Positions 1 through 7,768 of a stretch of DNA of 9,239 nucleotides are shown in pieces (positions within the stretch are counted from its first letter, which is position 1; every line of letters begins with the position of its first letter). The DNA is from Chitinophagia bacterium. GTDB taxonomy: Bacteria > Bacteroidota > Bacteroidia > Chitinophagales > Chitinophagaceae. The DNA lies in the NCBI GenBank assembly GCA_010027295.1, contig RGVM01000067.1:1-9239 (forward strand), read 5' to 3'. The position numbers and the translations under genes were made by a program. Below the pieces are notes generated by a model. The model did no database searches. It saw only the letters and a list, made by a program, of their open reading frames with translations, and was not told where the DNA came from.

Positions 1-1
1 T

Positions 2-739
2 GGAACCATCAACTACAACAACATCCGATCCTTCTCCTCGGCCGATTACGCCCTGCTGCTTTCTTATGCGCGGGAGTCGGGCCGGGTGGAGGGCCTGCGC
101 CTCCGCTATGGTGTCAATGCCAAACTCATCCACCGTAGCGTCGGTAGTTTCGCAAAGGCATGGGGTTTCGGACTTGACGCCGGACTGCAGCTCGAATGGG
201 GCGAATGGCAGGCCGGCGCCGTCGTACGCGACCTCACCACCACCTTCAACGCCTGGCGCTTCTCCTTCTCCGAACGGGAGCGGGAAGTGCTATACCTGAC
301 ACGCAACGACATCCCCGTGAGGTCCACCGAGCTTACGGCGCCCCGGATGATTCTAGGGCTTTGCCGTTCTTTCCGGATCTCGGAACGTTTCACCCTCGCT
401 CCGGAACTGGGGGCTGACCTGACTTTCGACGGTCCGCGCAACGTGCCCCTCAAGGCCGGTCCCCTCAGCCTCGACCCCCGCATCGGACTTGAGCTGGGTT
501 ATCAACGTACCCTGTTCTTTAGGGCCGGCGTCGCCAACTTTCAGCAGGCGCTGCGCGACGGCGACACCTTACAGCTCGACAAGGTATGGATTTACCAACC
601 CTCGCTGGGCGTAGGTTTCCGAATGCGCCAGACCGTAGTCGACTATGCATTCACCAACCTCGCCAACCAGTCGAACCCCCTCTACACGCATGTCTTCTCC
701 CTACGCATCGGATTGGGGGGGCGGCGTAAACAGACATAG
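2..739 (+). CDS. PorV/PorQ-family outer-membrane barrel protein, probably PorV2 (5' end missing)
   Basis: The frame is open from base 2, so the gene starts left of the window; 245 residues and the stop are visible. The first visible residues (GTINYNNIRSFSSADYALLL) and the following SYAR match the early part of PorV/PorQ proteins, which are FadL-like outer-membrane barrels that act with the type IX secretion system. The rest alternates short amphipathic beta strands and turns, and the last strand (HVFSLRIGL) is the usual barrel-closing end, followed by a short basic tail. The GTG at 86 lies inside conserved sequence and is not the real start. In the T9SS, PorV is the shuttle that brings cargo to the PorU sortase; the porU-like gene 2 bp downstream supports a partner role. 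The PorV2 label, rather than PorV or PorQ, rests on that neighbour and overall look. The family call is firm, the subtype less so. Confidence 0.78.
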   Translation, partial: GTINYNNIRSFSSADYALLLSYARESGRVEGLRLRYGVNAKLIHRSVGSFAKAWGFGLDAGLQLEWGEWQAGAVVRDLTTTFNAWRFSFSEREREVLYLTRNDIPVRSTELTAPRMILGLCRSFRISERFTLAPELGADLTFDGPRNVPLKAGPLSLDPRIGLELGYQRTLFFRAGVANFQQALRDGDTLQLDKVWIYQPSLGVGFRMRQTVVDYAFTNLANQSNPLYTHVFSLRIGLGGRRKQT

Positions 740-741
740 GC

Positions 742-3700
742 ATGCCTCGTCGGCGACCCTCCATATCCCTACCCATCCTCCTCGCCTGCCTCTTGGCCGC
801 AGGTTCCTCCCGTGCACAGTTCGGCAACGAGTGGATCGAGGCCGGCAGGACCTACCACCGCTTCCTGGTCGCCTCGGAAGGCCTCTGCCGGATACCCTAT
901 GCCACCCTGCAGCGGGCCGGACTGGCCTCCGTACCCCTCGAGCGATTCCGTCTCTGGCGCAATGGTAAGGAGGTGGTCTTGCGGTCATCGAGGCCGACGG
1001 GTCTGCCAGGACCATCCGATTTCATAGAGTTCTACGGACAGCCCAACGATGGAGTCGCCGACAGGGGCCTGTATCGCGATCCCTCCTGGCAGCCCTCCGA
1101 CCGATGGAGCCTCTTTACCGACACGGCCGCCTATTTCCTGACGGCAGATCCGGTGGTGACAGGCCTCCGCTATGCCGAGATGCCCAATCCCGTGGCCGGC
1201 CACAGCGCCTCCGCACAGTCTTACTGCCTCTCCACCCTTGACCTGGCATACCGTACGAGGCTCAACCCGGGCTTCGGAATGAACGTCGGCCTCACGCTGA
1301 ACTCATCCAGTTTAGAATCCGGCGAGGGCTGGTCCTCCCGGGAGGTCACGCCTGCAACACCCTTGCAGGAGATACTCTCAGGCCTGCATGCCGTCGCGGC
1401 AGCCCCCGATGCCTTCCTCACAGTCACCGCCTCGGGCAATACCGGAAATGCGCGGACACTCAGGCTGATGCTGAACGGGGTGGAGGTCCTTGCTGGGTCG
1501 ATGGACCAGTTCTCGCAGCGCACTTTCACCGCCACGATGCCTGCTTCGCGCCTTGCGGGGCCGTCTGTCACCATGGAAGTGCAGGATGCCGCCACTGCCG
1601 GCGACAGGATGGTCGTCCACCGCATCCGACTGAGCTATGGACGCGATTTCGACCTGTCTGGTGCCAACCGCTTCAGGTTCTCCCTGCCCCCCTCGACGGT
1701 GGAACGGTATCTGGAATTCTCGAATTTTACCACTGCCGGGGTGTCGCCCCTGCTGCTCGACCTCACGAACCACCGTGCCTGGGTGGCCGATACGACGCTC
1801 ACAGGTAGGCTTCGATTCGTGCTGCCGGCCGGCGCTGCCGCCGACTTCGTCCTGCTCGCACGCGAGGGTCCGTCGGTCACTGCCGTCGCGGAGCTAAGGC
1901 AGCGAGATTTCATAGATTTCTCAAAGCCGACTGTCCAGGGCGATTACCTCATCATTTCGCATCGGCAACTCTTCAAGGGTGCGGCAGGAGATCCTGTCGA
2001 GGCCTATCGAGCCTATCGCGCCAGTGCCCAGGGAGGCGGCTTCACGGCACGCGTGATCGATATCGAGGATCTCACCGACCAGTTCGGCTACGGCATCCGC
2101 CAGCACCCGGCGGCCATCCGCAACTTCCTCCGGTTCGCAAAGGCCCGCTTCCAGCGCCCGCCTTCCAAGGTTTTCCTGATCGGGAGGGGCCTTACCTACG
2201 ATCAATACCGGCTGAACGAGTCGAGGCCAGCCACGGCTGCGATCGCGCTGCTGCCCACTTTCGGAAGTCCCGGTTCCGATAACATGTTGGCTTCCGATAC
2301 ACTCGGACCCTTCTCGGATATAGATATAGGAAGGCTCTCCGTCGTGCACCCCGAGGAGGTACGCGACTACCTCGACAAGGTCAGGGAACAGGAGGATGTG
2401 TTGCGCACCGGCGGCCAGACAGTCGGACAGAGGGCTTGGACCAAGAACGTCGTGCACGCGGTCGGGGGCAGCGACCCATACTTGCAAGGGCTGCTGTTCG
2501 GATACATGAGTGCCGTACGTACCGTGATATCAGACACTTCCTTCGGTGCCAACGTTAAGACCTTCAGCAACAACCCCGGATATGCGACGGGGCAGCTCAC
2601 GACAGCCCAGCTGCAGTCGCTATTCGCGGAGGGCATCTCCATGCTGACGTATTTCGGCCATTCCTCCGCCAATGCCCTCGAGTTCAACATCAGCGACCCC
2701 TATGCCTATGAAAATGCGGGCCGCTATCCCTTCTTCTTCGTTAATGGCTGCAATGCCGGAAACTTCTTCCTATTCGATACCACGCGCTTCTCGTCGAGCA
2801 ACCAGACACTCTCCGAGAAGTATGTTCTCGCCCGGAGGCGTGGCAGCATCGCCTTCGTCGCCAGTACCCATTACGGCATCGTCAACTACCTGAGACTCTA
2901 TATCGACGCCCTCTATGCCGCCCTCTCCGGCAGCCATTACGGCATGCCCATCGGCGCCATCCAGCGGGCCGCCTTGCGGGGGATGGTGCAGGTGACGGGT
3001 CCCGACGACTATTTCGCCCGCATGCACGCGGAGCAAGTCACCCTCCACGGAGACCCTGCGCTGCTCGTCTACCCCCATCAGCGACCCGACTACGCAGTAG
3101 AGGAGCAGCAGCTCCGGATACAGCCTGCCCTCGTATCGGTCGCCGATGCCGCCTTCGACGTGGACCTCCGTGTATACAACCTCGGGAAGGCCGTGCGCGA
3201 CTCCGTCACCGTCCGCGTCAGCCGCCAGCTGCCCGACGGCAGCCGGGAGGAACTCCTGAGAAAGCGCGCCTGGATACCGAACTCCGACTCCGTACGGTTA
3301 CGCGTTCCCGTGAGACCGCTGACCGACAGGGGCGAAAACCGAATCATCGTGGAGCTCGACCCCGAGAGTGCCGTCGCCGAGCTCTCGGAGTCCAACAACA
3401 CGGCCTACCGGACGCTCACCATCGTCGACGACGAGGTGAAGCCGGTCTATCCCCACGACAACGCCATCCTGAACACCGACAGGTTCGAGTTCATGGCTTC
3501 CACGGCCGACCCCATGGCTCCCGTCCGGGGATATGTGGCAGAGGTGGACACCACGTCCCGCTTCGATTCCCCCCTCCTCCGAACGGCCTCCCTCACCGCC
3601 CGCGGCGGACTCGTACGCTTCACGGTGCCCGGTTTTCTCCCTGTCCACGGCAGCGTCTACTACTGGCGTATCAAGCCGGCGCAACCGCAACCCCTGCAGG

Positions 3701-5775
3701 CGCCTGCCGTCGTCTTCTCCTTCACCTATCTGAAGGGGTCGGCTACGGGATACGGGCAGTCGCATTACGATCAGTTCCTGACCGCTTCCTATTCCGACAT
3801 GTCGCTGGCCGCTGACAGGCGCTTCCGTTTCGGCAGCAAGCCCGCTTCCATCGTCATCCGCTCCGGCATCTTCCCCCTCTACCCCAAGAGCCGCATCAAC
3901 GTACAGGTCGACGACAAATACTATGTCCTCTGGGGCTGCCGGCCGGCCTCCCTGCAGTTCGTCGTCTACGACAGCATCAGCCTGCTGCCTGTGCGAAACC
4001 GCTTACGGTCCGATGGCCGCGGCCTGTACGGCAGCGCACCGCCCTGCCAGTACAACGACTTCCTCTTCGAGTTCCCCTATGACGGCTGGGAAGGCCGGAA
4101 GGCCGCCATGGACTTCCTAGACTCGCTGCCGCGCAACAGCTATCTCTCACTGACGAATGTGGGTAGCCTTACCAACAACTCTTTCGTGGCTGAATGGCAG
4201 TCGGACACCCTCAGGCACGGTGCAGGGAAGTCGCTCTACCACAGCCTACGTCGGATGGGATTCGCTGACATCGACCGGTTCACCTCCAATCTTCCATTCC
4301 TCTTTTTCTTGCGTAAGGGCGACCCCTCCATCCCCGTGGTAAGCATCATGGGCGAGACGCGTGATGCATTTATAGACAAGCGCATCGACGTGTCGATGGG
4401 ACTCGACCGAGGATCCCTGACGACGCCATGGTTCGGCCCGGCCCTGCGCTGGGACGGGCTGCAATGGGCCACCCGACCGCTCGAGCCCACCCCCGAGAGG
4501 GTCATGATGGATGTGATTGGCAGGGACAGTTCCGGGCGCGAGGAGATGCTGGCCCGCGTTGTTGGCGGCGATACGTCTCTAGCCTCGGTCGATGGAGCCA
4601 AATATCCATACATCCGCCTCCGCATGACGGCCGTCGACAGTATCCGCTTCACTCCGGCGCAGCCGCTCTACTGGCGACTGCTGGCGGAACCCAGGGCAGA
4701 AGGGGCCTTGGAGCCTTCCCTTCGACTCTCCGCCCCGGACACCGTAGAGCAGGGACAGCTCTACCCCTTCGCCGTCGCCTTCCGAAATATTGGGGGCAGG
4801 CGTTTCGACAGTCTCCGCGTCCTACTCACTGTCACCGACAGGGATAACCTGACGCGCAGCCTTCCTATGCCTGCCACTCGGCCCCTGGCACCCGGTGACA
4901 CGGCCCTTATCAGGGTCGATATCGACACCCGGTCACTGGGTGGCGACAATGCCATCCGCCTCGAAGTAAACCCCGAAGACTCACCCCCTGAGCAGTTCCG
5001 TTTCAACAATATCTTGCACAAGCGGTTCCATGTGCGTCCGGATGCCCTGAAGCCTGTGCTCGAGGTCACCTTCGACGGCCAGCCCATCCTCAACCGCGAC
5101 ATTGTGAGTGCCAGGCCCAGGATAGAGATAAGTCTTACGGACGACAGCCGCTACCTGCCCCTCGACGACACATCTCTGCTACGTGTGTCCATCCGGTATC
5201 CAGACGGGAGGGTGTGGCCCATCCGGTATGGTGGCGACACCATGCGTTTCACGCCCGCCTCATCTCCGCCTTCCGCCTCCAACCGGGCGCTCGCCGAACT
5301 GCGTCCCGCCTTCTCTCGGGACGGGGAGTATGAGCTCATCGTGCAAGGGCGCGACCGCAATGGCAACGCCTCCGGCTCCGCAGAATACAGGGTTCTATTC
5401 CAGGTCGTCACGAAACCGATGATCTCCGACCTTTTCAACTATCCCAATCCCTTCACGACGTCCACCGCCTTTGTATTCACCGTCACCGGGGCGGAGCCAC
5501 CGAGGGATCTACGGATACAGATCCTGACCATTACGGGCAGGATCGTCCGCGAGATCACGGCTGCCGAGATAGGGCCGGTCCGTATCGGTCGAAACCTGAC
5601 GCATTTCCAATGGGACGGCACCGACGCATTCGGCCAAAAGCTGGCCAACGGCGTCTATCTATATCGTTTCGTGACCGGGTCAGATGCCGGGCGCTTAGGG
5701 AAATGGATGCCGGAGGGCGCCTCCACCGAAGGATATTTCCGGAACGGCTACGGTAAACTACAGATCCTTCGGTGA
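742..5775 (+). CDS. PorU2-type T9SS sortase-like C25 cysteine peptidase, multidomain
   Basis: This is a complete 1677-residue secreted protein. Residues 1-25 form a signal peptide (arginine-rich start, PILLACLLAA core, cleavage after SSRA). Residues about 26-390 are beta-rich, with a jelly-roll-like stretch near 216-302. Residues about 400-778 are a C25 (gingipain/PorU) peptidase domain: the catalytic His640 sits in LTYFGHSS and the nucleophile Cys670 in FFFVNGCNAGN, and the domain closes with LHGDPALLVYP. CARDB-like Ig domains lie at about 790-898 and 1324-1434, both ending in the usual N-N near the last strand. Residues about 1045-1205 resemble an ILEI/FAM3 domain. The C-terminal module (about 1563-1677) has YPNPF and WDGTDAFGQKLANGVYLYR, as in FlgD-Ig/T9SS C-terminal domains. 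PorU enzymes cut the C-terminal signal of T9SS cargo and attach it to the cell surface; a PorU2 paralogue role is inferred, and cargo is unknown. Start ATG742 follows the upstream stop by 2 bp. Cysteines are few (49, 162, 670, 1066, 1102 in the mature part). Confidence 0.82.
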   Translation: MPRRRPSISLPILLACLLAAGSSRAQFGNEWIEAGRTYHRFLVASEGLCRIPYATLQRAGLASVPLERFRLWRNGKEVVLRSSRPTGLPGPSDFIEFYGQPNDGVADRGLYRDPSWQPSDRWSLFTDTAAYFLTADPVVTGLRYAEMPNPVAGHSASAQSYCLSTLDLAYRTRLNPGFGMNVGLTLNSSSLESGEGWSSREVTPATPLQEILSGLHAVAAAPDAFLTVTASGNTGNARTLRLMLNGVEVLAGSMDQFSQRTFTATMPASRLAGPSVTMEVQDAATAGDRMVVHRIRLSYGRDFDLSGANRFRFSLPPSTVERYLEFSNFTTAGVSPLLLDLTNHRAWVADTTLTGRLRFVLPAGAAADFVLLAREGPSVTAVAELRQRDFIDFSKPTVQGDYLIISHRQLFKGAAGDPVEAYRAYRASAQGGGFTARVIDIEDLTDQFGYGIRQHPAAIRNFLRFAKARFQRPPSKVFLIGRGLTYDQYRLNESRPATAAIALLPTFGSPGSDNMLASDTLGPFSDIDIGRLSVVHPEEVRDYLDKVREQEDVLRTGGQTVGQRAWTKNVVHAVGGSDPYLQGLLFGYMSAVRTVISDTSFGANVKTFSNNPGYATGQLTTAQLQSLFAEGISMLTYFGHSSANALEFNISDPYAYENAGRYPFFFVNGCNAGNFFLFDTTRFSSSNQTLSEKYVLARRRGSIAFVASTHYGIVNYLRLYIDALYAALSGSHYGMPIGAIQRAALRGMVQVTGPDDYFARMHAEQVTLHGDPALLVYPHQRPDYAVEEQQLRIQPALVSVADAAFDVDLRVYNLGKAVRDSVTVRVSRQLPDGSREELLRKRAWIPNSDSVRLRVPVRPLTDRGENRIIVELDPESAVAELSESNNTAYRTLTIVDDEVKPVYPHDNAILNTDRFEFMASTADPMAPVRGYVAEVDTTSRFDSPLLRTASLTARGGLVRFTVPGFLPVHGSVYYWRIKPAQPQPLQAPAVVFSFTYLKGSATGYGQSHYDQFLTASYSDMSLAADRRFRFGSKPASIVIRSGIFPLYPKSRINVQVDDKYYVLWGCRPASLQFVVYDSISLLPVRNRLRSDGRGLYGSAPPCQYNDFLFEFPYDGWEGRKAAMDFLDSLPRNSYLSLTNVGSLTNNSFVAEWQSDTLRHGAGKSLYHSLRRMGFADIDRFTSNLPFLFFLRKGDPSIPVVSIMGETRDAFIDKRIDVSMGLDRGSLTTPWFGPALRWDGLQWATRPLEPTPERVMMDVIGRDSSGREEMLARVVGGDTSLASVDGAKYPYIRLRMTAVDSIRFTPAQPLYWRLLAEPRAEGALEPSLRLSAPDTVEQGQLYPFAVAFRNIGGRRFDSLRVLLTVTDRDNLTRSLPMPATRPLAPGDTALIRVDIDTRSLGGDNAIRLEVNPEDSPPEQFRFNNILHKRFHVRPDALKPVLEVTFDGQPILNRDIVSARPRIEISLTDDSRYLPLDDTSLLRVSIRYPDGRVWPIRYGGDTMRFTPASSPPSASNRALAELRPAFSRDGEYELIVQGRDRNGNASGSAEYRVLFQVVTKPMISDLFNYPNPFTTSTAFVFTVTGAEPPRDLRIQILTITGRIVREITAAEIGPVRIGRNLTHFQWDGTDAFGQKLANGVYLYRFVTGSDAGRLGKWMPEGASTEGYFRNGYGKLQILR

Positions 5776-5778
5776 GGG

Positions 5779-6360
5779 TCATCGGCGCAACCGTGCGACA
5801 TACTTACCCAGCATGTCGAACTCGAGGTTGACCCTTGCACCAACCTGAGTGTCTGCGATGGCCGTGTGCGCCCATGTGTAGGGTATGACCGCAACGCTTA
5901 GGCGGTCTTGGAGGACGGAGAATGCCGTGAGGCTGATGCCATTGATGCAGATCGAGCCCTTCTCGATGACCAGATGGGCGAAGGATTCCGGGAAGGAGAA
6001 GCTGATTTCCGTGCTGCCGTCCATCGACTGCAGGGCGATGCAGGTGCCAGTGGTGTCGACATGTCCCTGAACCAGATGCCCGTCGATGCGGCCGCCCAGG
6101 ACCATGGATCGTTCCAGGTTCACACGGCGTCCCGGTCGCCAGTCGCCCAAGGCCGTCTTGGCAAGCGTCTCCCGGATGGCCGTGACACGGTGGGTGTCGC
6201 CCACGACCTGCTCGACGGTCAGACAGGCACCGTCGTGGGCCACGCTCTGGTCGGGTTTCAATTCGGCGGATATCCCGGAACGGATTCGGAAACTCAGGTT
6301 CGAGCCCGAGGCGGATATGTCCAGCACGGTACCAACGGCTTCTACGATTCCAGTGAACAT
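5779..6360 (-). CDS. ribE: Riboflavin synthase, alpha chain
   Basis: The product is 193 residues and makes riboflavin in the cytosol by dismutation of two 6,7-dimethyl-8-ribityllumazine molecules, the last step of the pathway. It shows the family's two-fold internal repeat. The N-terminal barrel starts MFTGIVEAVG and carries SVAHDGACLTV (Cys46); the linker is GRIDGHLVQGHVDTTG; the second barrel has KGSICINGISLT and IPYTWAHT. His42 in place of the common Val, the IPYT segment and the ending NLEFDMLGKYVARL are typical of Bacteroidota versions. The start is the ATG at 6360, because MFTGIV is the near-universal N-terminus; a longer frame to 6576 would run through the rpsU promoter and gene. The gene converges on porU2 with 3 bp between stops and diverges from rpsU. 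No other rib gene is visible, so it stands alone here. I see no clear promoter or FMN riboswitch in the 108-bp divergent gap. Confidence 0.95.
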   Translation of the reverse strand: MFTGIVEAVGTVLDISASGSNLSFRIRSGISAELKPDQSVAHDGACLTVEQVVGDTHRVTAIRETLAKTALGDWRPGRRVNLERSMVLGGRIDGHLVQGHVDTTGTCIALQSMDGSTEISFSFPESFAHLVIEKGSICINGISLTAFSVLQDRLSVAVIPYTWAHTAIADTQVGARVNLEFDMLGKYVARLRR

Positions 6361-6411
6361 GGTCGGATTTTCGGGTGCAAGGTCGGAAACCCGGCGGATT
6401 TCCCTTCCGTG

Positions 6412-6443
6412 TTTGGAGGATTGATGTCGGATGCCTATCTTTG
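6412..6443 (+). promoter_or_regulatory. Bacteroidota primary-sigma promoter for rpsU
   Basis: TTTG at 6412-6415 and TATCTTTG at 6436-6443 match the -33 (TTTG) and -7 (TAnnTTTG) elements exactly, with 20 bp between them. Transcription should start about 4-8 bp downstream, giving an rpsU leader of roughly 20 nt. This is the best promoter match in the window, as expected for a ribosomal protein gene. Confidence 0.75.
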
Positions 6444-6468
6444 CCGACCGAAAAAGGGAATCATCACC

Positions 6469-6666
6469 ATGCTCATCATCGACTCGAAAGACTGCGAGAA
6501 CATCGACAAGGCCCTCAAGAAGTACAAGAAGAAGTTCGAGAAGGCAAAAATCCTCCTCCAGCTGCGTGAGCGCCAATCCTACAAGAAGCCTTCGGTGAAG
6601 CGTCGCGGCGAGGTCCTAAAGGCCATCTACCGCCAACAGATCACCACTGGTGTGATCGAGGCCTGA
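6469..6666 (+). CDS. rpsU: Small ribosomal subunit protein bS21
   Basis: The product has 65 residues, the usual size in Bacteroidota (MLIIDSKDCENIDKALKKYK at the start, a very basic middle, helical end GVIEA). bS21 binds the platform of the 30S subunit; in Bacteroidota, with bS6 and bS18, it is known to hold the 3' tail of 16S rRNA and hide the anti-Shine-Dalgarno sequence. The ATG at 6469 is chosen because it starts the conserved MxI-x-I segment and lies just below the promoter; the open frame upstream is antisense to ribE and is not coding. A purine run (AAAAAGGGAA, 6451-6460) lies 8 nt before the ATG and resembles a weak Shine-Dalgarno site, which is unusual for the phylum but has precedent at rpsU in Flavobacteriales. 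It is followed by xerC after 59 bp. Confidence 0.95.
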   Translation: MLIIDSKDCENIDKALKKYKKKFEKAKILLQLRERQSYKKPSVKRRGEVLKAIYRQQITTGVIEA

Positions 6667-6667
6667 T

Positions 6668-6682
6668 ATCAGGTTTCCTGAT
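6668..6682 (+). other. Short hairpin directly after rpsU
   Basis: ATCAGG-TTT-CCTGAT is a perfect 6-bp inverted repeat with a 3-nt loop, starting 2 bp after the rpsU stop. No T-run follows, so it is not a textbook intrinsic terminator. It could stabilise the 3' end of the rpsU message or act as a weak attenuator before xerC. Confidence 0.35.
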
Positions 6683-6689
6683 TGACAGT

Positions 6690-6720
6690 GTTGACCGGTC
6701 GTGGAGGTTACGTACCTTCG
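6690..6720 (+). promoter_or_regulatory. Possible xerC promoter
   Basis: TACCTTCG at 6713-6720 matches TAnnTTTG except for one base, and GTTG at 6690-6693 could serve as the -33 element at 19 bp spacing. The expected start of transcription falls on or next to the GTG start codon at 6726, so a message from here would have almost no leader. The match is imperfect, and read-through from rpsU is an alternative. Confidence 0.4.
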
Positions 6721-6725
6721 CTGTC

Positions 6726-7634
6726 GTGTCATTTTCCATATCCGAGCATCCCCAGGCAAGGGCCTTTCTGGGCCACCTCCGCTTCGAAAAGCGATTTTCC
6801 CCACACACCCTCAGTGCGTACGCGGAGGATTTACGCCAATTCCTGGAATACATCTTAGTTCAATACGAATTTACGGATCCTACGTTGGTCAGACCCATCC
6901 ATGTCCGCAGCTGGATGGCTGATCTATCGTCTAGAGGCCTGAAAGCCCGGTCCGTTAACCGCAAGCTGTCCTGCCTAAGGTCGTTCTATGGCCATGGCCG
7001 GCGGAGCGGTGTTTTCGCGTCGGATCCCTGTCGCGACCTTAGGCTCCTGAAAGTGCCAAGGCGCCTGCCCGTACAGGTGGAGGAGTCGGGCATGCGGATG
7101 CTCATGGAGGAAGTGGCGTTTCCGGATGGATTTGAAGGGTCCACGGAAAGGCTAATCGTCGAGATGCTCTATGGCACGGGCATGCGTATCAGCGAACTGC
7201 TGCAGTTGCGGGATTCGGACATAGACATCCGGTCTTCGAGCGTCCGCGTGTGGGGCAAGGGTGGCAAAGAACGGGTGATACCCCTAGCTCCCCGGCTTCT
7301 GGATCGGATAAGGGAGCATCTTGGAATCCGGGCCGCTGCTAGCGGGGGTCAGGGCTACCTGGTGGAGAAGCCGGGGGGAGGGTCCATGCATCCCCGGACG
7401 GCGTATGGGATCGTCAGGAGGTATCTTTCGCTGGTGACCACATCCGAGAAGCGAGGGCCGCATGTGCTGCGGCATAGTTTCGCGACGCACCTGACCAACC
7501 GTGGCGCCGACCTGGGGGCTGTCCGGGAGCTGCTCGGCCATAGCAGTCTGGCCGCCACCCAGATCTATACGCACAACAGCATCTCCAAACTGCTGGAGGC
7601 CCACCGGAAGGCCCATCCCAAGGGACAAGGGTAA
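6726..7634 (+). CDS. xerC: Tyrosine recombinase, XerC/XerD type
   Basis: The product is 302 residues, the normal length for Xer site-specific recombinases, which resolve chromosome dimers at dif during division. The N-terminal SAM-like DNA-binding domain (about 8-95) has FEKRFSPHTLSAY. The catalytic domain carries the full active site: Arg154 (GTGMRISELL), Lys178 (GKGGKERVIPL), His246 and Arg249 (HVLRHSFATHL), His272 (LLGHSSLAATQ) and the nucleophile Tyr281 (IYTH). There is no ATG near the N-terminus; GTG at 6726 leaves about 20 residues before the first conserved block, as in the family, and the next in-frame ATG (codon 64) would cut off much of the DNA-binding domain. The place between rpsU and hpf is the conserved chromosomal position in Bacteroidia, so this is a housekeeping Xer protein rather than a phage or transposon integrase. 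XerC versus XerD cannot be settled from one sequence. Confidence 0.92.
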   Translation: MSFSISEHPQARAFLGHLRFEKRFSPHTLSAYAEDLRQFLEYILVQYEFTDPTLVRPIHVRSWMADLSSRGLKARSVNRKLSCLRSFYGHGRRSGVFASDPCRDLRLLKVPRRLPVQVEESGMRMLMEEVAFPDGFEGSTERLIVEMLYGTGMRISELLQLRDSDIDIRSSSVRVWGKGGKERVIPLAPRLLDRIREHLGIRAAASGGQGYLVEKPGGGSMHPRTAYGIVRRYLSLVTTSEKRGPHVLRHSFATHLTNRGADLGAVRELLGHSSLAATQIYTHNSISKLLEAHRKAHPKGQG

Positions 7635-7687
7635 GGACGGCCTTCTTTCATGCAAGACATGAGGGTTTCCTGGATTTCGATACAGCG

Positions 7688-7719
7688 TTTGACATTCCGC
7701 TCCGGAATACGTACTTTCA
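7688..7719 (+). promoter_or_regulatory. Probable hpf promoter
   Basis: TTTG at 7688-7691 is followed after 20 bp by TACTTTCA (7712-7719), which keeps TAnnTT of the -7 element but differs at the last two positions. Spacing is right for the Bacteroidota primary sigma factor, and the leader would be roughly 45 nt. The weak -7 element might mean a regulated or alternative-sigma promoter, as would suit a hibernation factor, but that is inference. Confidence 0.45.
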
Positions 7720-7725
7720 GGTGGA

Positions 7726-7764
7726 GTGGTTATTCTGCCACGATTTCTGATATCAAAAAACCAC
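7726..7764 (+). other. Possible hairpin in the hpf leader
   Basis: GTGGTT (7726-7731) is the exact reverse complement of AACCAC (7759-7764), which lies 4 nt before the hpf ATG. The same GTGG can instead pair with CCAC at 7738-7741, so two mutually exclusive folds are possible. The stems are short, so this is only a candidate for translational control. Confidence 0.25.
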
Positions 7765-7768
7765 CCTT

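Noticed and set aside
86..739. GTG at 86 as start of the PorV-like gene
   Set aside because: Conserved family sequence continues in frame upstream to the window edge.
1921..2487. Minus-strand open frame of 188 residues inside porU2, and similar ones elsewhere in the gene
   Set aside because: GC-rich coding DNA often leaves the opposite strand open; this one lies over the conserved C25 domain and shows no recognisable motif.
5908..6468. Long plus-strand open frame running antisense to ribE and into rpsU
   Set aside because: It is only the open frame upstream of rpsU; conserved S21 sequence begins at 6469, below a strong promoter inside this stretch.
6361..6576. Extension of the riboflavin synthase frame upstream to 6576 (265 residues)
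   Set aside because: The added 72 residues lie antisense to the rpsU promoter and rpsU itself and match nothing; MFTGIVEAVG at 6360 is the family's N-terminus.
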